NCBI GenBank assembly: GCA_024696945.1
Contig: JAILGF010000060.1
Span: forward strand, 1 to 64,000
Source of the DNA: Lachnospiraceae bacterium
Lineage (GTDB): Bacteria > Bacillota > Clostridia > Lachnospirales > Lachnospiraceae
Direction: 5' to 3'
Length of the DNA stretch: 64,000 nt
The notes below the pieces were generated by a model. The model had not been told where the DNA came from, did no database searches, and saw only the letters and a program-made list of their open reading frames with translations. Of this stretch, positions 18,390 through 28,829 are shown piece after piece (within the stretch, counting starts at the first letter, position 1; each line of letters opens with the position of its first letter). A program made the position numbers and the translations under genes.

Positions 18390-20579
18390 ATGATATGTGA
18401 TAAATGTGGCAGTCAGATACCTAACGGAAGTATTTTCTGTACGTCCTGCGGTAAAAAGCTTAAACCTGTTGAAAAGGCGGAGAAGCTTTCTCAGGATGAA
18501 GCTAAAAATGAACTTGCCAGGGCTAACGAAGCCGCTGCTGATGTAGTGGCTTCTGCCAATGCCGAAGCGGCAAAGGTTGCGGAAGAGTATTCGCAGGCGA
18601 TAAAGAATGTAAGTACGGACTTCCATGAGACGGTAGCCAAAGCCGGAAATTCCGTAGCGGAAATAACGGGTGTTGAGGCACAGACGGATACTGTTGCGCT
18701 TCCGGTGCCTTCAGAGGAAGTTATTCCGGAAGAGAAGGAAAATACGTTACCAGCCCCTTTGGAAAATGTTCCGGCAGTTACAGAGGGTGAAACAGGTGAT
18801 GCAGTACCGGAAAATACTGAAGATAATACTCAGCTTCCTGTTGAAAATAAAAATGCTCCCGCAGAACGCCCCGTGCCCAGTCAGGCAGTGGCTAATGAAA
18901 AGAGGCAGTCTCCGGAGATCAAAGCGGGTAAGAGCATTCCTGCAGGCATGATAATCCTTGGAACATTGGGCCTTATCGTGGTTATTGTGGCATGTATCTT
19001 CATATTTTCGGGATCTGCCAGGAATGGTATAAAAAAGCTTTTCCTGTCGGATGAGAATTATTTCAGGTCTGTTGAGAAAAATGCTGTACTCGATATCGTT
19101 GATGATCTGAGCGTTGCATACGATGATGATTTCCTCGGAGCGCTTGATTTTATGAAATCCGAGTATGCTCTTAATATTGATGTTGACGTGAAGGACGAGG
19201 CTGAGGATTTTTTGGAGGCCTTATATAAGAAAAACAGAGATGTCGATCTTTCATGGATAAAAACAGCAAATGCCGAGATGAATCTGAAAATGAAGGATAA
19301 GATGTTCCAAGCAAAAGGAGAGATAAGTGTAAACAAGAAAGATCTTGGAAGTTTTGACTATATCGGAAATCTCAACGAAAATAAGTATTATTTCGGTATT
19401 CCGATTCTTTCCAAGGAATATGCTTCAGTTGATAAGTCAATGGAAATAGACTTGGATGCAATCTCTTCAAATATCGGAACTTTCAATCTTAAAACACTTG
19501 TTGATTCAACCGCTTTTCAGGATGCCCTTCCTTCAAAGAAGGAACTTAACAGGATAGTTGAAAAATATCTGGACATAGCACTTGAAAAAATAACCAGGAT
19601 CAAGTTTTATGAAGATCAGGTTCTTGAAGCAGGAAAGGTAAAGAACAGATATCTCATGATCTCGGCAGCTCTTGACGAAGATCTGCAGCCTGAGATCTAT
19701 GATGCCATCCTTAAGGAGCTTTCAAAGGATGACGAGGTTCTTGCAATTATCAACAGGATTGAGAAAACAGGTGTGTTCGGTGACAGCATTACTGCTGACA
19801 AATTCCTTGACTGGATCGAAGAGACCCAGGATAATCTGTACAACAGACCGTATACGTTCATGACCTTAAATATCTGGGTTGATGATACGGGTAAAGTGGT
19901 CGGTCAGCAGATCGTTGATGACAACGGTACCGGATATACATACAAGTACGTTATAAATGAGGGCAATTTCGGCTTCGAAGCTTTCTATGCAAAGAAGAAT
20001 AAGGTGAGGGATAACGTCGTTGCATCAGGTACTATCAGCGGCAGTTCGGTTACAGGTAATTTTGCTTACTATACAAATAGCGGAAAAGAAGCTTTGTCAC
20101 TTGATTTTTCCGATGTTGACGTGATAGATCTCCTTCGCGGCAATCCCAACGGTACATTGCTCCTTGATATCTATGATATGACTGGCGACAAGCAGTTTAA
20201 GGGATTAAAGCTTACTGTGGAATTTGATATAACATTAAAGAAGTCGACAGCAAACTTTAAGCTTTCCGATGCCGGAAAGACAATTATCGAGGCAGATGCC
20301 ACACTTAAGAAGTCTTCTGCAGGAACCGTTAAGGAGCCCGGCAAGATTATTGAAGTCGATAAGAACAACAATCTGGCAGCTTGGTACAACAATTTTGACT
20401 GGAGTACGGTTCTTAAGAATGCTGACAAGGCAAATATGCCTTCAAGATATTACCGTCAGCTTGAAAAATGGTCGGAATCCGGGTTTGATTCGTTCTATTC
20501 GGGAATGAGCGGACTTCTTCCTTCATTCATTTTCGGAGAACGTGCTTATTCATCCATATACGATGATTTCGATGATTGA
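18390..20579 (+). CDS. zinc-ribbon single-pass membrane protein with large C-terminal domain
   Basis: N-terminal CDKCGSQIPNGSIFCTSCGKKL; acidic linker; one TM (GMIILGTLGLIVVIVACIFIF); about 500 aa after the TM. Confidence 0.75.
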   Translation: MICDKCGSQIPNGSIFCTSCGKKLKPVEKAEKLSQDEAKNELARANEAAADVVASANAEAAKVAEEYSQAIKNVSTDFHETVAKAGNSVAEITGVEAQTDTVALPVPSEEVIPEEKENTLPAPLENVPAVTEGETGDAVPENTEDNTQLPVENKNAPAERPVPSQAVANEKRQSPEIKAGKSIPAGMIILGTLGLIVVIVACIFIFSGSARNGIKKLFLSDENYFRSVEKNAVLDIVDDLSVAYDDDFLGALDFMKSEYALNIDVDVKDEAEDFLEALYKKNRDVDLSWIKTANAEMNLKMKDKMFQAKGEISVNKKDLGSFDYIGNLNENKYYFGIPILSKEYASVDKSMEIDLDAISSNIGTFNLKTLVDSTAFQDALPSKKELNRIVEKYLDIALEKITRIKFYEDQVLEAGKVKNRYLMISAALDEDLQPEIYDAILKELSKDDEVLAIINRIEKTGVFGDSITADKFLDWIEETQDNLYNRPYTFMTLNIWVDDTGKVVGQQIVDDNGTGYTYKYVINEGNFGFEAFYAKKNKVRDNVVASGTISGSSVTGNFAYYTNSGKEALSLDFSDVDVIDLLRGNPNGTLLLDIYDMTGDKQFKGLKLTVEFDITLKKSTANFKLSDAGKTIIEADATLKKSSAGTVKEPGKIIEVDKNNNLAAWYNNFDWSTVLKNADKANMPSRYYRQLEKWSESGFDSFYSGMSGLLPSFIFGERAYSSIYDDFDD

Positions 20580-20615
20580 AAGTCTGAAACATAAGGAAAT
20601 ACGGAGTTTTAAATA

Positions 20616-21929
20616 ATGTTTAATAAATTAAAAAAAGGAGCGGGCGTATTCTTTAGCCTGCTTCTTGTACTGATTTTACTTCCTTGCAGCGTTGTTTATG
20701 CTGAGGAAACGACAACGGACAGTTATCCCATGCAGTATCTTGAGATAACCGTTCCTGATTATTATGCTCACGTTACCGTTAATACAAAGGATTCTGACAT
20801 TGCTTGGACCGAAGTTAACGTTACGGATCCTTCTACAATGAAAACCGGCTTTAAGAATTCCGGAATATATGCCATGTATGTGAATAAGAATACAAATTCA
20901 TCCATATATCTGGCAGGCATATCCAATGAAGAAACCCTGAAAGTATTTGACATTACAAAGTACAGTGACGAGGAAATCATTGAATACGGTAAAACCTGGG
21001 TTCCTACGGAAAATGTTAAATCCTGTAATGTGACGGCCTATAAGCATCCACAGATGAATATGTTCAAGATGGAAATTGCTTATGAGGGTGAAAATGAGGA
21101 TAAGCAGATTGTTTACGCTACCATAGTGAACGGAATGATCCTTGAATTCAGCATGGATACCACAACGCGTATCGGTGCCCTGAGAGATGATATCCTGCAG
21201 GAGCTTATAGGCGGCGTTCATATGACAAAGATGATGACATATGACGAATATGCAGCTTCCGTCAGAAAAACATGGCTTACGATCGGATGCTTTTTCGGAG
21301 CGGGAATCCTTTTGATGGTGATCTTTTTCGTGGTAAACAAGATTACACAGAAAAAGAGAAAGCTTCGTGTAAATGCCGTATCCGAGAACCTTCTTTCATT
21401 CAGAAAGAGAAAACAGGCCGGTGAGGTTGACACACAGAAAGTCCTTTATGAGATAGAAACGGACTACAACAAGGAATTGGTTCAGTCTTATTCGACTTAT
21501 AATTCCTGGTTAAGAAACGGAAAAAGAGATTTTGTTATGGCGTTGATCTATGTATTAGTTGTGGGTTACGCCGTCTATCTCGGCAGCAAGCTGATGCTTA
21601 TCATTGGTGTTGCAGCAGCTCTGATCATCCTTTATATCAAGTATTCGGGCTGTGAAAAGTATACCGACAATCTTATTAAGCGATATGACCTGAAGAAAAA
21701 GAAGTCTGTGACGGCTACATACAGATTCTATGATGAATATTTTACAATGTCGGGAATAGAATCCATTTCCGAATATATTTATAAGCAGGTATTCAAGGTA
21801 GCCAACTATAAGGGATATATGCTTCTTTATATTTCTGAAGAGAGCGCATTGGTAATTGACGTCGAGAAGGTCCCTGAGGAAAACAGGATAGACTTTATAA
21901 GAATGATTTTAGAAAAATCACGGATATAA
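20616..21929 (+). CDS. secreted/membrane protein with YcxB-like C-terminus
   Basis: Signal peptide ending ...CSVVYAEE, three further TM segments, C-terminal TYRFYDEYFTMSG...YKQVFKVANYKGYMLLYISEESALVIDVEKV. Confidence 0.65.
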   Translation: MFNKLKKGAGVFFSLLLVLILLPCSVVYAEETTTDSYPMQYLEITVPDYYAHVTVNTKDSDIAWTEVNVTDPSTMKTGFKNSGIYAMYVNKNTNSSIYLAGISNEETLKVFDITKYSDEEIIEYGKTWVPTENVKSCNVTAYKHPQMNMFKMEIAYEGENEDKQIVYATIVNGMILEFSMDTTTRIGALRDDILQELIGGVHMTKMMTYDEYAASVRKTWLTIGCFFGAGILLMVIFFVVNKITQKKRKLRVNAVSENLLSFRKRKQAGEVDTQKVLYEIETDYNKELVQSYSTYNSWLRNGKRDFVMALIYVLVVGYAVYLGSKLMLIIGVAAALIILYIKYSGCEKYTDNLIKRYDLKKKKSVTATYRFYDEYFTMSGIESISEYIYKQVFKVANYKGYMLLYISEESALVIDVEKVPEENRIDFIRMILEKSRI

Positions 21930-21977
21930 TTTAAAAATCAATATTTATGTTAGAAAGGACTAAGGAAAGGTAACAAA

Positions 21978-23765
21978 ATGACACAGTCAAGAACACACAA
22001 TTGTAATGAGCTTCGTATAGGGGATGTCGGTAAAACGGTTACCCTGTGCGGCTGGTACGAAAACATGCGTAAGGTCAGCAAGACGCTTGGATTTCTGGTT
22101 TTAAGGGATTATTACGGAACTACTCAGATCGTAGTTGAAACCGAAGATATGATGAATATCATTGACGGTATCAATAATGAATCCACTATTTCTGTTACAG
22201 GAACAGTTAGAGAGAGAAGCAGCAAGAATGCAAATCTTCCTACAGGTGATATCGAAGTTGTTCCCGAGAAGATCGAGATCCTCGGAAAGTGTATTTACAA
22301 TGAACTTCCTTTTGAAATCAACAGATCCAAAGAGGCAGATGAGAATACAAGACTTAAATACAGATTCCTTGACTTACGTAATCCTGAGGTTAAGAGTAAG
22401 ATAGTTCTTAGGAGTAAGGTTGTTGCTTCGTTAAGAAAAGCTATGACCGAAGAGGGCTTTTTGGAGATCACAACACCTATACTTACCGCCTCTTCACCGG
22501 AGGGGGCAAGGGATTACATCGTTCCTTCGAGAAAGTTCCCCGGAAAGTTTTATGCACTTCCGCAGGCTCCTCAGCAGTTTAAGCAGCTGCTTATGACTTC
22601 GGGCTTTGACAGATATTTCCAGGTTGCTCCTTGCTTTAGAGATGAGGATGCGCGCGGCGACAGGACTCCGGGCGAGTTCTATCAGCTTGATATGGAAATG
22701 GCTTTTGCAACTCAGGATGATGTTCTGGGTGTTCTTGAGAAGGTAGTTACTCCTGTTTTTGAGGAATACGGAATTTATAAGAGAGTTTCTCCCGCACCTT
22801 ACAAGAGGATACCTTATCGTGAGGCTATGGAGAAGTACGGTACCGACAAGCCCGACCTTAGAATTGATCTGGAATTAAAGGATGCTACCGATGTCCTTTC
22901 CGATATCGGCTTTGATCCTTTTAAGGGAAAGAAAATAAAGGTTGTACCTGTTTCGAACTTTACCGCTACCAGAAAGCAGATAGATCAGTTGATCGCTGAT
23001 GTTGAGGTTCAGACCGCTCAGAAGACATATTGGTTCAGACTTGATGAGCAGGGTGAGATCGTAGGCGGTATCGCTAAGTTTGTACAGCCCGTTAAGGAGC
23101 AGGTAATCGCTGCGCTTGATCTGAAGCCCGGTTATTTTGTTGGTATTGCCGCATGTGACAAGCTTGATATGGCTCAAAAGACCGCAGGTGTTATGAGATC
23201 TAAGCTTGGTGTTCTGTGTCCCGACCATATGGATAAGGAACAGTACCAGTTATGCTGGATAGTTGATTTCCCGATGTACGAGATAGGTGAGGAGTCCGGT
23301 GAGCTTGAATTCTGTCATAATCCTTTCTCAATGCCTAACGGCGGTCTTGATATCTTAGAAAAGGCTGAGAGAGGCGAGGTTGATCCTCTGACGATCAATG
23401 CTTTCCAGTACGACCTGGTAATTAATGGATATGAGTCTGCTTCAGGTGCAGTCCGTAACCACAATCCCGAGATAATGGTCAAGGCATTTAATCTTGTTGG
23501 CCTTGGTGAGGAAGAGGTTAAGTCAAAGTTCCCTGCAATGTACAATGCTTTCTGTTACGGTGCACCGCCTCATGCAGGTGCAGCTCCCGGAGTTGACAGA
23601 ATGATAATGCTGCTTACCGGCGAGGAGTCGATCAGAGAGGTTATTCCGTTCCCTATGAACGGAAAAGCACAGGATGTTATGTGCGGAGCTCCGAGCGAGG
23701 TTACAGAGAAGCAGCTTAAGGAAGTTCATATAAAGATTGCGGAAGAGGATTTGGAAAAAGCTTAA
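21978..23765 (+). CDS. aspS: aspartyl-tRNA synthetase
   Basis: VTLCGWYENMRKVSKTLGFLVLRDYYGTTQIV, TPILTASSPEGARDYIVPSR, FRDEDARGDRTPGEFYQLDMEM, APGVDRMIMLLTG. Confidence 0.97.
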   Translation: MTQSRTHNCNELRIGDVGKTVTLCGWYENMRKVSKTLGFLVLRDYYGTTQIVVETEDMMNIIDGINNESTISVTGTVRERSSKNANLPTGDIEVVPEKIEILGKCIYNELPFEINRSKEADENTRLKYRFLDLRNPEVKSKIVLRSKVVASLRKAMTEEGFLEITTPILTASSPEGARDYIVPSRKFPGKFYALPQAPQQFKQLLMTSGFDRYFQVAPCFRDEDARGDRTPGEFYQLDMEMAFATQDDVLGVLEKVVTPVFEEYGIYKRVSPAPYKRIPYREAMEKYGTDKPDLRIDLELKDATDVLSDIGFDPFKGKKIKVVPVSNFTATRKQIDQLIADVEVQTAQKTYWFRLDEQGEIVGGIAKFVQPVKEQVIAALDLKPGYFVGIAACDKLDMAQKTAGVMRSKLGVLCPDHMDKEQYQLCWIVDFPMYEIGEESGELEFCHNPFSMPNGGLDILEKAERGEVDPLTINAFQYDLVINGYESASGAVRNHNPEIMVKAFNLVGLGEEEVKSKFPAMYNAFCYGAPPHAGAAPGVDRMIMLLTGEESIREVIPFPMNGKAQDVMCGAPSEVTEKQLKEVHIKIAEEDLEKA

Positions 23766-23798
23766 AAAAAACAATTCAATATTAACGTGTTATAAAAA

Positions 23799-23826
23799 AG
23801 AGCCTCCGATTGATACCGGGGGCTCT
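23799..23826 (-). terminator. hairpin terminator, T-tract on minus strand
   Basis: agagcctccg/cgggggctct stem preceded by aaaaa on plus, i.e. a U-tract when read on minus; lies between convergent genes. Confidence 0.6.
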
Positions 23827-23951
23827 GATACTATCTACGATAAGCTGATGCACACAATTGAAGTCAGTATTGTCAATTTCACCGCGAAAACGCTTTCAGA
23901 GCTTCCTCGGTAACAAAATGATGTTATGCTAAGAGGTTGGATATATTTTAA

Positions 23952-25022
23952 TTATATTATATGGATTATGGATTCAAAATCAGAGGATTTAAGTCCGTAG
24001 CCATCAAAGTTTCCTTCAGAACTGAGCTTGTCGGGAACCAATTCTACCTCCCCGTATATGTTGAACATTTTATCGGCACGTTCGTAGTCTTTTGCCGGAT
24101 AGAGATCGGCTCCGGGTACAGAAGCGGTAGGTACCATGCATGGGTCTATGTTTCCGAAGAAGAAATCATGTAATCTAATATCAGTTGTAGTGCCTGCACA
24201 GGACAGTTTTTTATGAAAAGCTTCCGCACCAAAGTCACAATCGACATATATCCAGCCGTATGGAAGAAGATGTACCATGGCCCAATCGTGAGCAATGGCA
24301 TTGTTTGAAATATTATTATCGGAAACTGCCCAGCCTCCCTGCCATCTGGCTGGAATACCGCACATCCTGCACATGGCTGTAAAGGCAATGTTATGGTCAT
24401 CACGGTTCATTTTTCCAAAGTTTTCTGTTATAAAGTCATAGATTTTTCTTGCGATTGATCCGTTTTTGAGACTATTTTCGACATTTACACTATTTTCTTC
24501 GAAGGCTTTAGTGCAGGGTATTGAAAGATTGTTTAAAAACTCGGCATATTCCGGCCTGAATACAATTCCACGGTCTTCAATTACATCAAGAATGCTTACA
24601 GCATCATGAGGAAGGGCAGTATATGATTCACAGCCGCAGTGGTGGTTTTTTGAAAAACGATCGATTTCTGCGTTTGAGAAAACTTTTTGCTCGGTTGAAT
24701 CGACTAAGTCAATATCAGGGTTTACATATGTATGCTCGGAGGTGAAGGCATATTTTACTGAAAAAGGAGTGTTTTCGGTAAGTCTTTCGTTAAAATATAC
24801 ACTTCTTTGAGGATAGTCCTCAACCGAAGCCATTCTGAAGAAGGGTTCTGAATCAAGAAGCTGGCCTTCTCTGAGCCACGAAGCATTTATCGGAGCCGGG
24901 AGATGTACTCTTACGGTACCCGGACGGAAGATATCATCTTTTATTTTTAATGAGATGCAGGCTTCTATATCTAAATGCAATGATTTTTCTTCTATTAATT
25001 TCTGTATATTTGCAATGTTCAT
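23952..25022 (-). CDS. transglutaminase-like domain protein
   Basis: Catalytic-triad-like FTAMCRMCGIPARWQGGW, NAIAHDWAMVHLLPYGWIYVDCDFG. Confidence 0.85.
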   Translation of the reverse strand: MNIANIQKLIEEKSLHLDIEACISLKIKDDIFRPGTVRVHLPAPINASWLREGQLLDSEPFFRMASVEDYPQRSVYFNERLTENTPFSVKYAFTSEHTYVNPDIDLVDSTEQKVFSNAEIDRFSKNHHCGCESYTALPHDAVSILDVIEDRGIVFRPEYAEFLNNLSIPCTKAFEENSVNVENSLKNGSIARKIYDFITENFGKMNRDDHNIAFTAMCRMCGIPARWQGGWAVSDNNISNNAIAHDWAMVHLLPYGWIYVDCDFGAEAFHKKLSCAGTTTDIRLHDFFFGNIDPCMVPTASVPGADLYPAKDYERADKMFNIYGEVELVPDKLSSEGNFDGYGLKSSDFESIIHII

Positions 25023-25052
25023 TATTTTTCCTTTTTAAATCCTTATGTTATA

Positions 25053-25080
25053 AGATCCTTCGCTGACGCTCAGGATGACA
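25053..25080. repeat. short palindromic extragenic sequence
   Basis: agATCCTtcgctgacgctcAGGATgaca; resembles a sequence recalled as recurrent in intergenic regions of gut Clostridia. Confidence 0.4.
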
Positions 25081-25288
25081 AAGCAAGCTTAACTTTATAA
25101 TATTGGAACCGTAAAGCCGATTAAAAATTATTATAATATAAAAGTTAAGAAATTTCAATCCTAACAAATTCTTTAGTTTTAAAAGAATATTAAAAAAAGT
25201 ATTGTAAATTTCCTGATTTTTTAGTAGAATATAGAGTAAGATTTTATCGAAATTTGCTTTTCAAAATGATTCGGGGGGATGTTTTGAG

Positions 25289-26350
25289 ATGATTTATAAG
25301 CCGGTTAGCATACCCAAGGAAAAGCGGAAGGACTTTTATCAGAGTAAATACGATCACTTTAAGTATCTGTTACTGTGGGTCATTATCATTTCATGTTTGA
25401 TAGAAATGACCTTCTTTGTTTCGGATTGCAGTGTTGTGATGGGCTTCTCGGAGAATACGCTCCTTTCCAGATTCCTGATAATTGTTCCGCTGGGATTGTA
25501 TTTGTTTGCATTCAAGCATGTATCATCATATAAAATCATGGTTCCGTTTTCTTATGTTATGATCCATGCCTGCATGCTTTCGGTTATCTGGACTTCGTAT
25601 TATATTTCCAATGTCCAGAATTTAAGAGAGAGTTTTCTTGTAATACAGATCATGTTCCTGATAGTGGGAATTGCTTCTCCCAAGAAGCTTCATTGCATTT
25701 TCCATGCACTTATGATAGCAGAGATCGTTCTGGCATGTATGTTCAATTCATTTACCGGAATAGATACGTTGATCTCGCTTGACGGAGCTTGCCTTATAGC
25801 TATCTGTGCGTTTGAGTTTATTTTTGAGAGTGCATTCGGTGAGATGTATAACGCTCAGATGAAGCTTGAGGATGTTGCTCTTCACGATCAGCTGACGGGT
25901 GCTTTTAACCGCTCGAAGCTCAAGATGCTTTGCATGGAGGATACATCTGAGCTGGTTTTTAGGAATGCGGGTTTCATTCTGCTTGATATCGATGAATTTA
26001 AGAAAATAAACGAAAGCTTCGGACATGATACCGGCGATCAGATTATTAAAGAACTGTACAATATTATCAAGATCTGTACCAGAGGCGATGATGTATGCAT
26101 CCGTTTGGGCGGGGAGCAGTTCCTGATCATAGTTCCGAATCAGGGTCTTGCGCGTACCAAGGAGATCGGCGAGAGGATACGTCATCATGTGGAAAACAAG
26201 AAGGATCTTGCATGCACGTTCAGAATTTCTGTCGGAGCAACGGTATATAAGGGCGGAGATTATCATGTTTCAATCAATTTTGCGGATAAGGCACTGAAAT
26301 TTGCAAAAGAAAATGAAGTAAATCTTGTTGTGGCATATGAAGATATGTAA
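25289..26350 (+). CDS. membrane GGDEF-domain protein (putative diguanylate cyclase, GGEQF variant)
   Basis: N-terminal TM helices; HDQLTGAFNRSKL, LLDIDEFKKINESFGHDTGDQ, RGDDVCIRLGGEQF. Confidence 0.88.
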   Translation: MIYKPVSIPKEKRKDFYQSKYDHFKYLLLWVIIISCLIEMTFFVSDCSVVMGFSENTLLSRFLIIVPLGLYLFAFKHVSSYKIMVPFSYVMIHACMLSVIWTSYYISNVQNLRESFLVIQIMFLIVGIASPKKLHCIFHALMIAEIVLACMFNSFTGIDTLISLDGACLIAICAFEFIFESAFGEMYNAQMKLEDVALHDQLTGAFNRSKLKMLCMEDTSELVFRNAGFILLDIDEFKKINESFGHDTGDQIIKELYNIIKICTRGDDVCIRLGGEQFLIIVPNQGLARTKEIGERIRHHVENKKDLACTFRISVGATVYKGGDYHVSINFADKALKFAKENEVNLVVAYEDM

Positions 26351-26402
26351 TAATTAAAGAGCAGGCCGAACCTGCTCTTTATTGTTGATACGGGGGAGTA
26401 TT

Positions 26403-27404
26403 ATGGCTAGAAGTGAGAATCAGAAGCTGAAGCTGTTCCATCTGAGGAGAATACTGTTGGAAAAGACCGACGGGAAACATGGGATTACCGTGCCTGAGAT
26501 CATAGATGAGTTGGAGAAGCTTGATATCAAGGCCGAAAGGAAGACGGTTTATACCGATATTGCCCTTCTGGATGAAACCGGAATAAAGATAAAGAAAAAG
26601 AAAAAGGATCAGAACTGCCTTTACAACGTTGAAAGCAGGGAATTCGAGATTGCCGAGCTTAAACTGCTTGTGGATGCCATTCAATCTACAAAATTCATTA
26701 CTCGTAAGAAGTCGGATGAGCTTATTAAGAAGCTGGAGGGGCTATGCAGTGTCTATGAAGCCGGCGAGCTTCAGAGACAGGTATATGTTCACGGAAGGAT
26801 AAAAAACATGAATGAGAGCATATATCTCGGGGTGGATTCCATTCATGACGCCATTTCTTCAAACAGGAAGATTTCATTTCACTACGGAAACTGGAATATC
26901 CGCAAGGAGATGGAGCTAAAGAAAAACGGTCAGCTTTATACAGTGAGCCCCTGGGCACTTACCTGGAGCAACGATAATTATTATCTGATAGCATATGACA
27001 GCGAATCCGCCATGATAAAGCACTACAGAGTTGATAAGATGACCGACATATCAGTTACAAAGGACAGAAGAGAAGGAGAAGAATATTTTAAGAATTTTAA
27101 TCTTGCGGATTATACGAGAAAAAACATAAGCATGTTTTACGGTGAGGAGAAAAAGGTTACGGTAGAGATAGATAACAGTATAATCGGAGTTTTTATCGAC
27201 CGTTTCGGAAAGGATGAGATTACTGTGATGCAGTGCTCAGAGGAACGCTCACTTGTCAGATTTGAGGTCAATGTGAATCCGCAGTTCCTCGGATGGATAT
27301 TCTCACTTCATGACAAAGCAAGGATAATCGGCCCGGAATCGGCAGTCCGACAGAGTAAGGAAATGGTAACTCACCTTGTTTCTCAATACTTTGAAAAGTC
27401 TTAA
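26403..27404 (+). CDS. HTH/WYL-domain transcriptional regulator
   Basis: KTVYTDIALLDETGI wHTH; ISFHYGNW...YTVSPWALTWSNDNYYLIAYDSESAMIKHYRVDKM WYL signature. Confidence 0.88.
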   Translation: MARSENQKLKLFHLRRILLEKTDGKHGITVPEIIDELEKLDIKAERKTVYTDIALLDETGIKIKKKKKDQNCLYNVESREFEIAELKLLVDAIQSTKFITRKKSDELIKKLEGLCSVYEAGELQRQVYVHGRIKNMNESIYLGVDSIHDAISSNRKISFHYGNWNIRKEMELKKNGQLYTVSPWALTWSNDNYYLIAYDSESAMIKHYRVDKMTDISVTKDRREGEEYFKNFNLADYTRKNISMFYGEEKKVTVEIDNSIIGVFIDRFGKDEITVMQCSEERSLVRFEVNVNPQFLGWIFSLHDKARIIGPESAVRQSKEMVTHLVSQYFEKS

Positions 27405-27415
27405 TAAATATTTTC

Positions 27416-27444
27416 TTGTATTTGAAAGGAATTTGTTATATAAT
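27416..27444 (+). promoter_or_regulatory. promoter for J-domain membrane protein gene
   Basis: TTGTAT - 17 nt - TATAAT. Confidence 0.5.
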
Positions 27445-27505
27445 GTTATACCGAGTGTGGGAAAAGTAGTATCCGCCTCAAATAACATGAAAGGTTTGTA
27501 GAAAG

Positions 27506-28810
27506 ATGATATATGCAGTTGTTGCCGTAATTGCGATTATCTTTGTATTGCTGCTTTACGGTGCTCTGATGCTGTTTACGGACTACATCAATGTAACTTT
27601 ATATATAAAATTCTTATTCCTTAATTTCGTCTGGTTTATGGTTTCTACCGGGTACAAGGAATATGATATTTATTACCCAAATGTATTTAATCAGAAGTGG
27701 TTTAATTTTATTTTCATAAGTGCAGGATTCCTGCTGCTCGCATTTGAACTTAATAAGCTCGTTAAGCTCAGAAATGCGCTGATCATCAGTACCGGAGCCG
27801 TTACTCATCTGATCATTGCGTTAATGGTGCTTAATTTCTGCGGAGGACTTCCCGGATGGGCTGCAACGGTCTATCTTACAATTACCTCTGTTATAGTTAT
27901 AGGTATACATCTTTCGGCTATATACGGAGGAAAGAATTCCGCACCCAGCGGCTTTATGTCGAGGTTCCTGGCCGGACTTCTTATGATGCCCGGACCCTTT
28001 ATTATAACCAGCACGGGGCTGTTCATCATGTCTTCGGACAACAAGCATGTCATAGATGTTATGCCCTTTAACGAATTTATTGAGCGTGTGTATGATTTTG
28101 TCAAGAATCCCGACTTCAATTATTCCGGTAAGCTGATGTTTACAGGAATGAAGTATGAGAGGAGTATGTTTATCTCCTCCCTTATTGTGGCTATTCTTGC
28201 ATTCATATTGTATATCGTGATAGATTCTACCATTGATTACCGCAGTGAACTGAAGGAACGTAGCAAGCACAGAAAAGAGGCCGAGAAGGAACGGGTCCGT
28301 GCCGAAATTTCGTCGCGCATCCATTCACAGCTTGAAAAGATCGATTCATGTGTGGCTTATATCAGTTCCAATTACAAGACCTTAAGGGTCAGGGATGAAG
28401 ATATGAAGGCCATAAGAACCTTCTATGATGAGGCTACGAGGATTAAATACAGTTATAACGGTGATGCAAACGGACCTACTTTAAAAAGAGTTACGGAGTT
28501 AAAGACAGAAATTTTTATCTTAAGGGATAAAATATTGAACGATCATTACGGTAAACCCGAGCAGGAACAGTATCACAGCAGTGAAACGGTGAATGAGGAG
28601 CCGAAGAAAAATACCGAGGAAAAGAAAGAGAATCTGAAGAGTACCGGATATTTCAACGGTTGCAAGAGTGAAGAAGAGATAAAGAAGAGGTACAGGGATC
28701 TTTGCAAGGTATTCCATCCCGATTCGGAGAACGGAGACCAGGAGACGTTCCTAAGGATCAAGGAAGACTACGAGACCATTATGGGTAAAACCGAAAGCGA
28801 AGCCGTTTAA
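27506..28810 (+). CDS. polytopic membrane protein with C-terminal J-domain
   Basis: Several TM helices, cytosolic coiled region, C-terminal YFNGCKSEEEIKKRYRDLCKVFHPDSENGDQETFLRIKEDYETI with HPD. Confidence 0.8.
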   Translation: MIYAVVAVIAIIFVLLLYGALMLFTDYINVTLYIKFLFLNFVWFMVSTGYKEYDIYYPNVFNQKWFNFIFISAGFLLLAFELNKLVKLRNALIISTGAVTHLIIALMVLNFCGGLPGWAATVYLTITSVIVIGIHLSAIYGGKNSAPSGFMSRFLAGLLMMPGPFIITSTGLFIMSSDNKHVIDVMPFNEFIERVYDFVKNPDFNYSGKLMFTGMKYERSMFISSLIVAILAFILYIVIDSTIDYRSELKERSKHRKEAEKERVRAEISSRIHSQLEKIDSCVAYISSNYKTLRVRDEDMKAIRTFYDEATRIKYSYNGDANGPTLKRVTELKTEIFILRDKILNDHYGKPEQEQYHSSETVNEEPKKNTEEKKENLKSTGYFNGCKSEEEIKKRYRDLCKVFHPDSENGDQETFLRIKEDYETIMGKTESEAV

Positions 28811-28829
28811 GAAAAATAAGACAAAAAAA

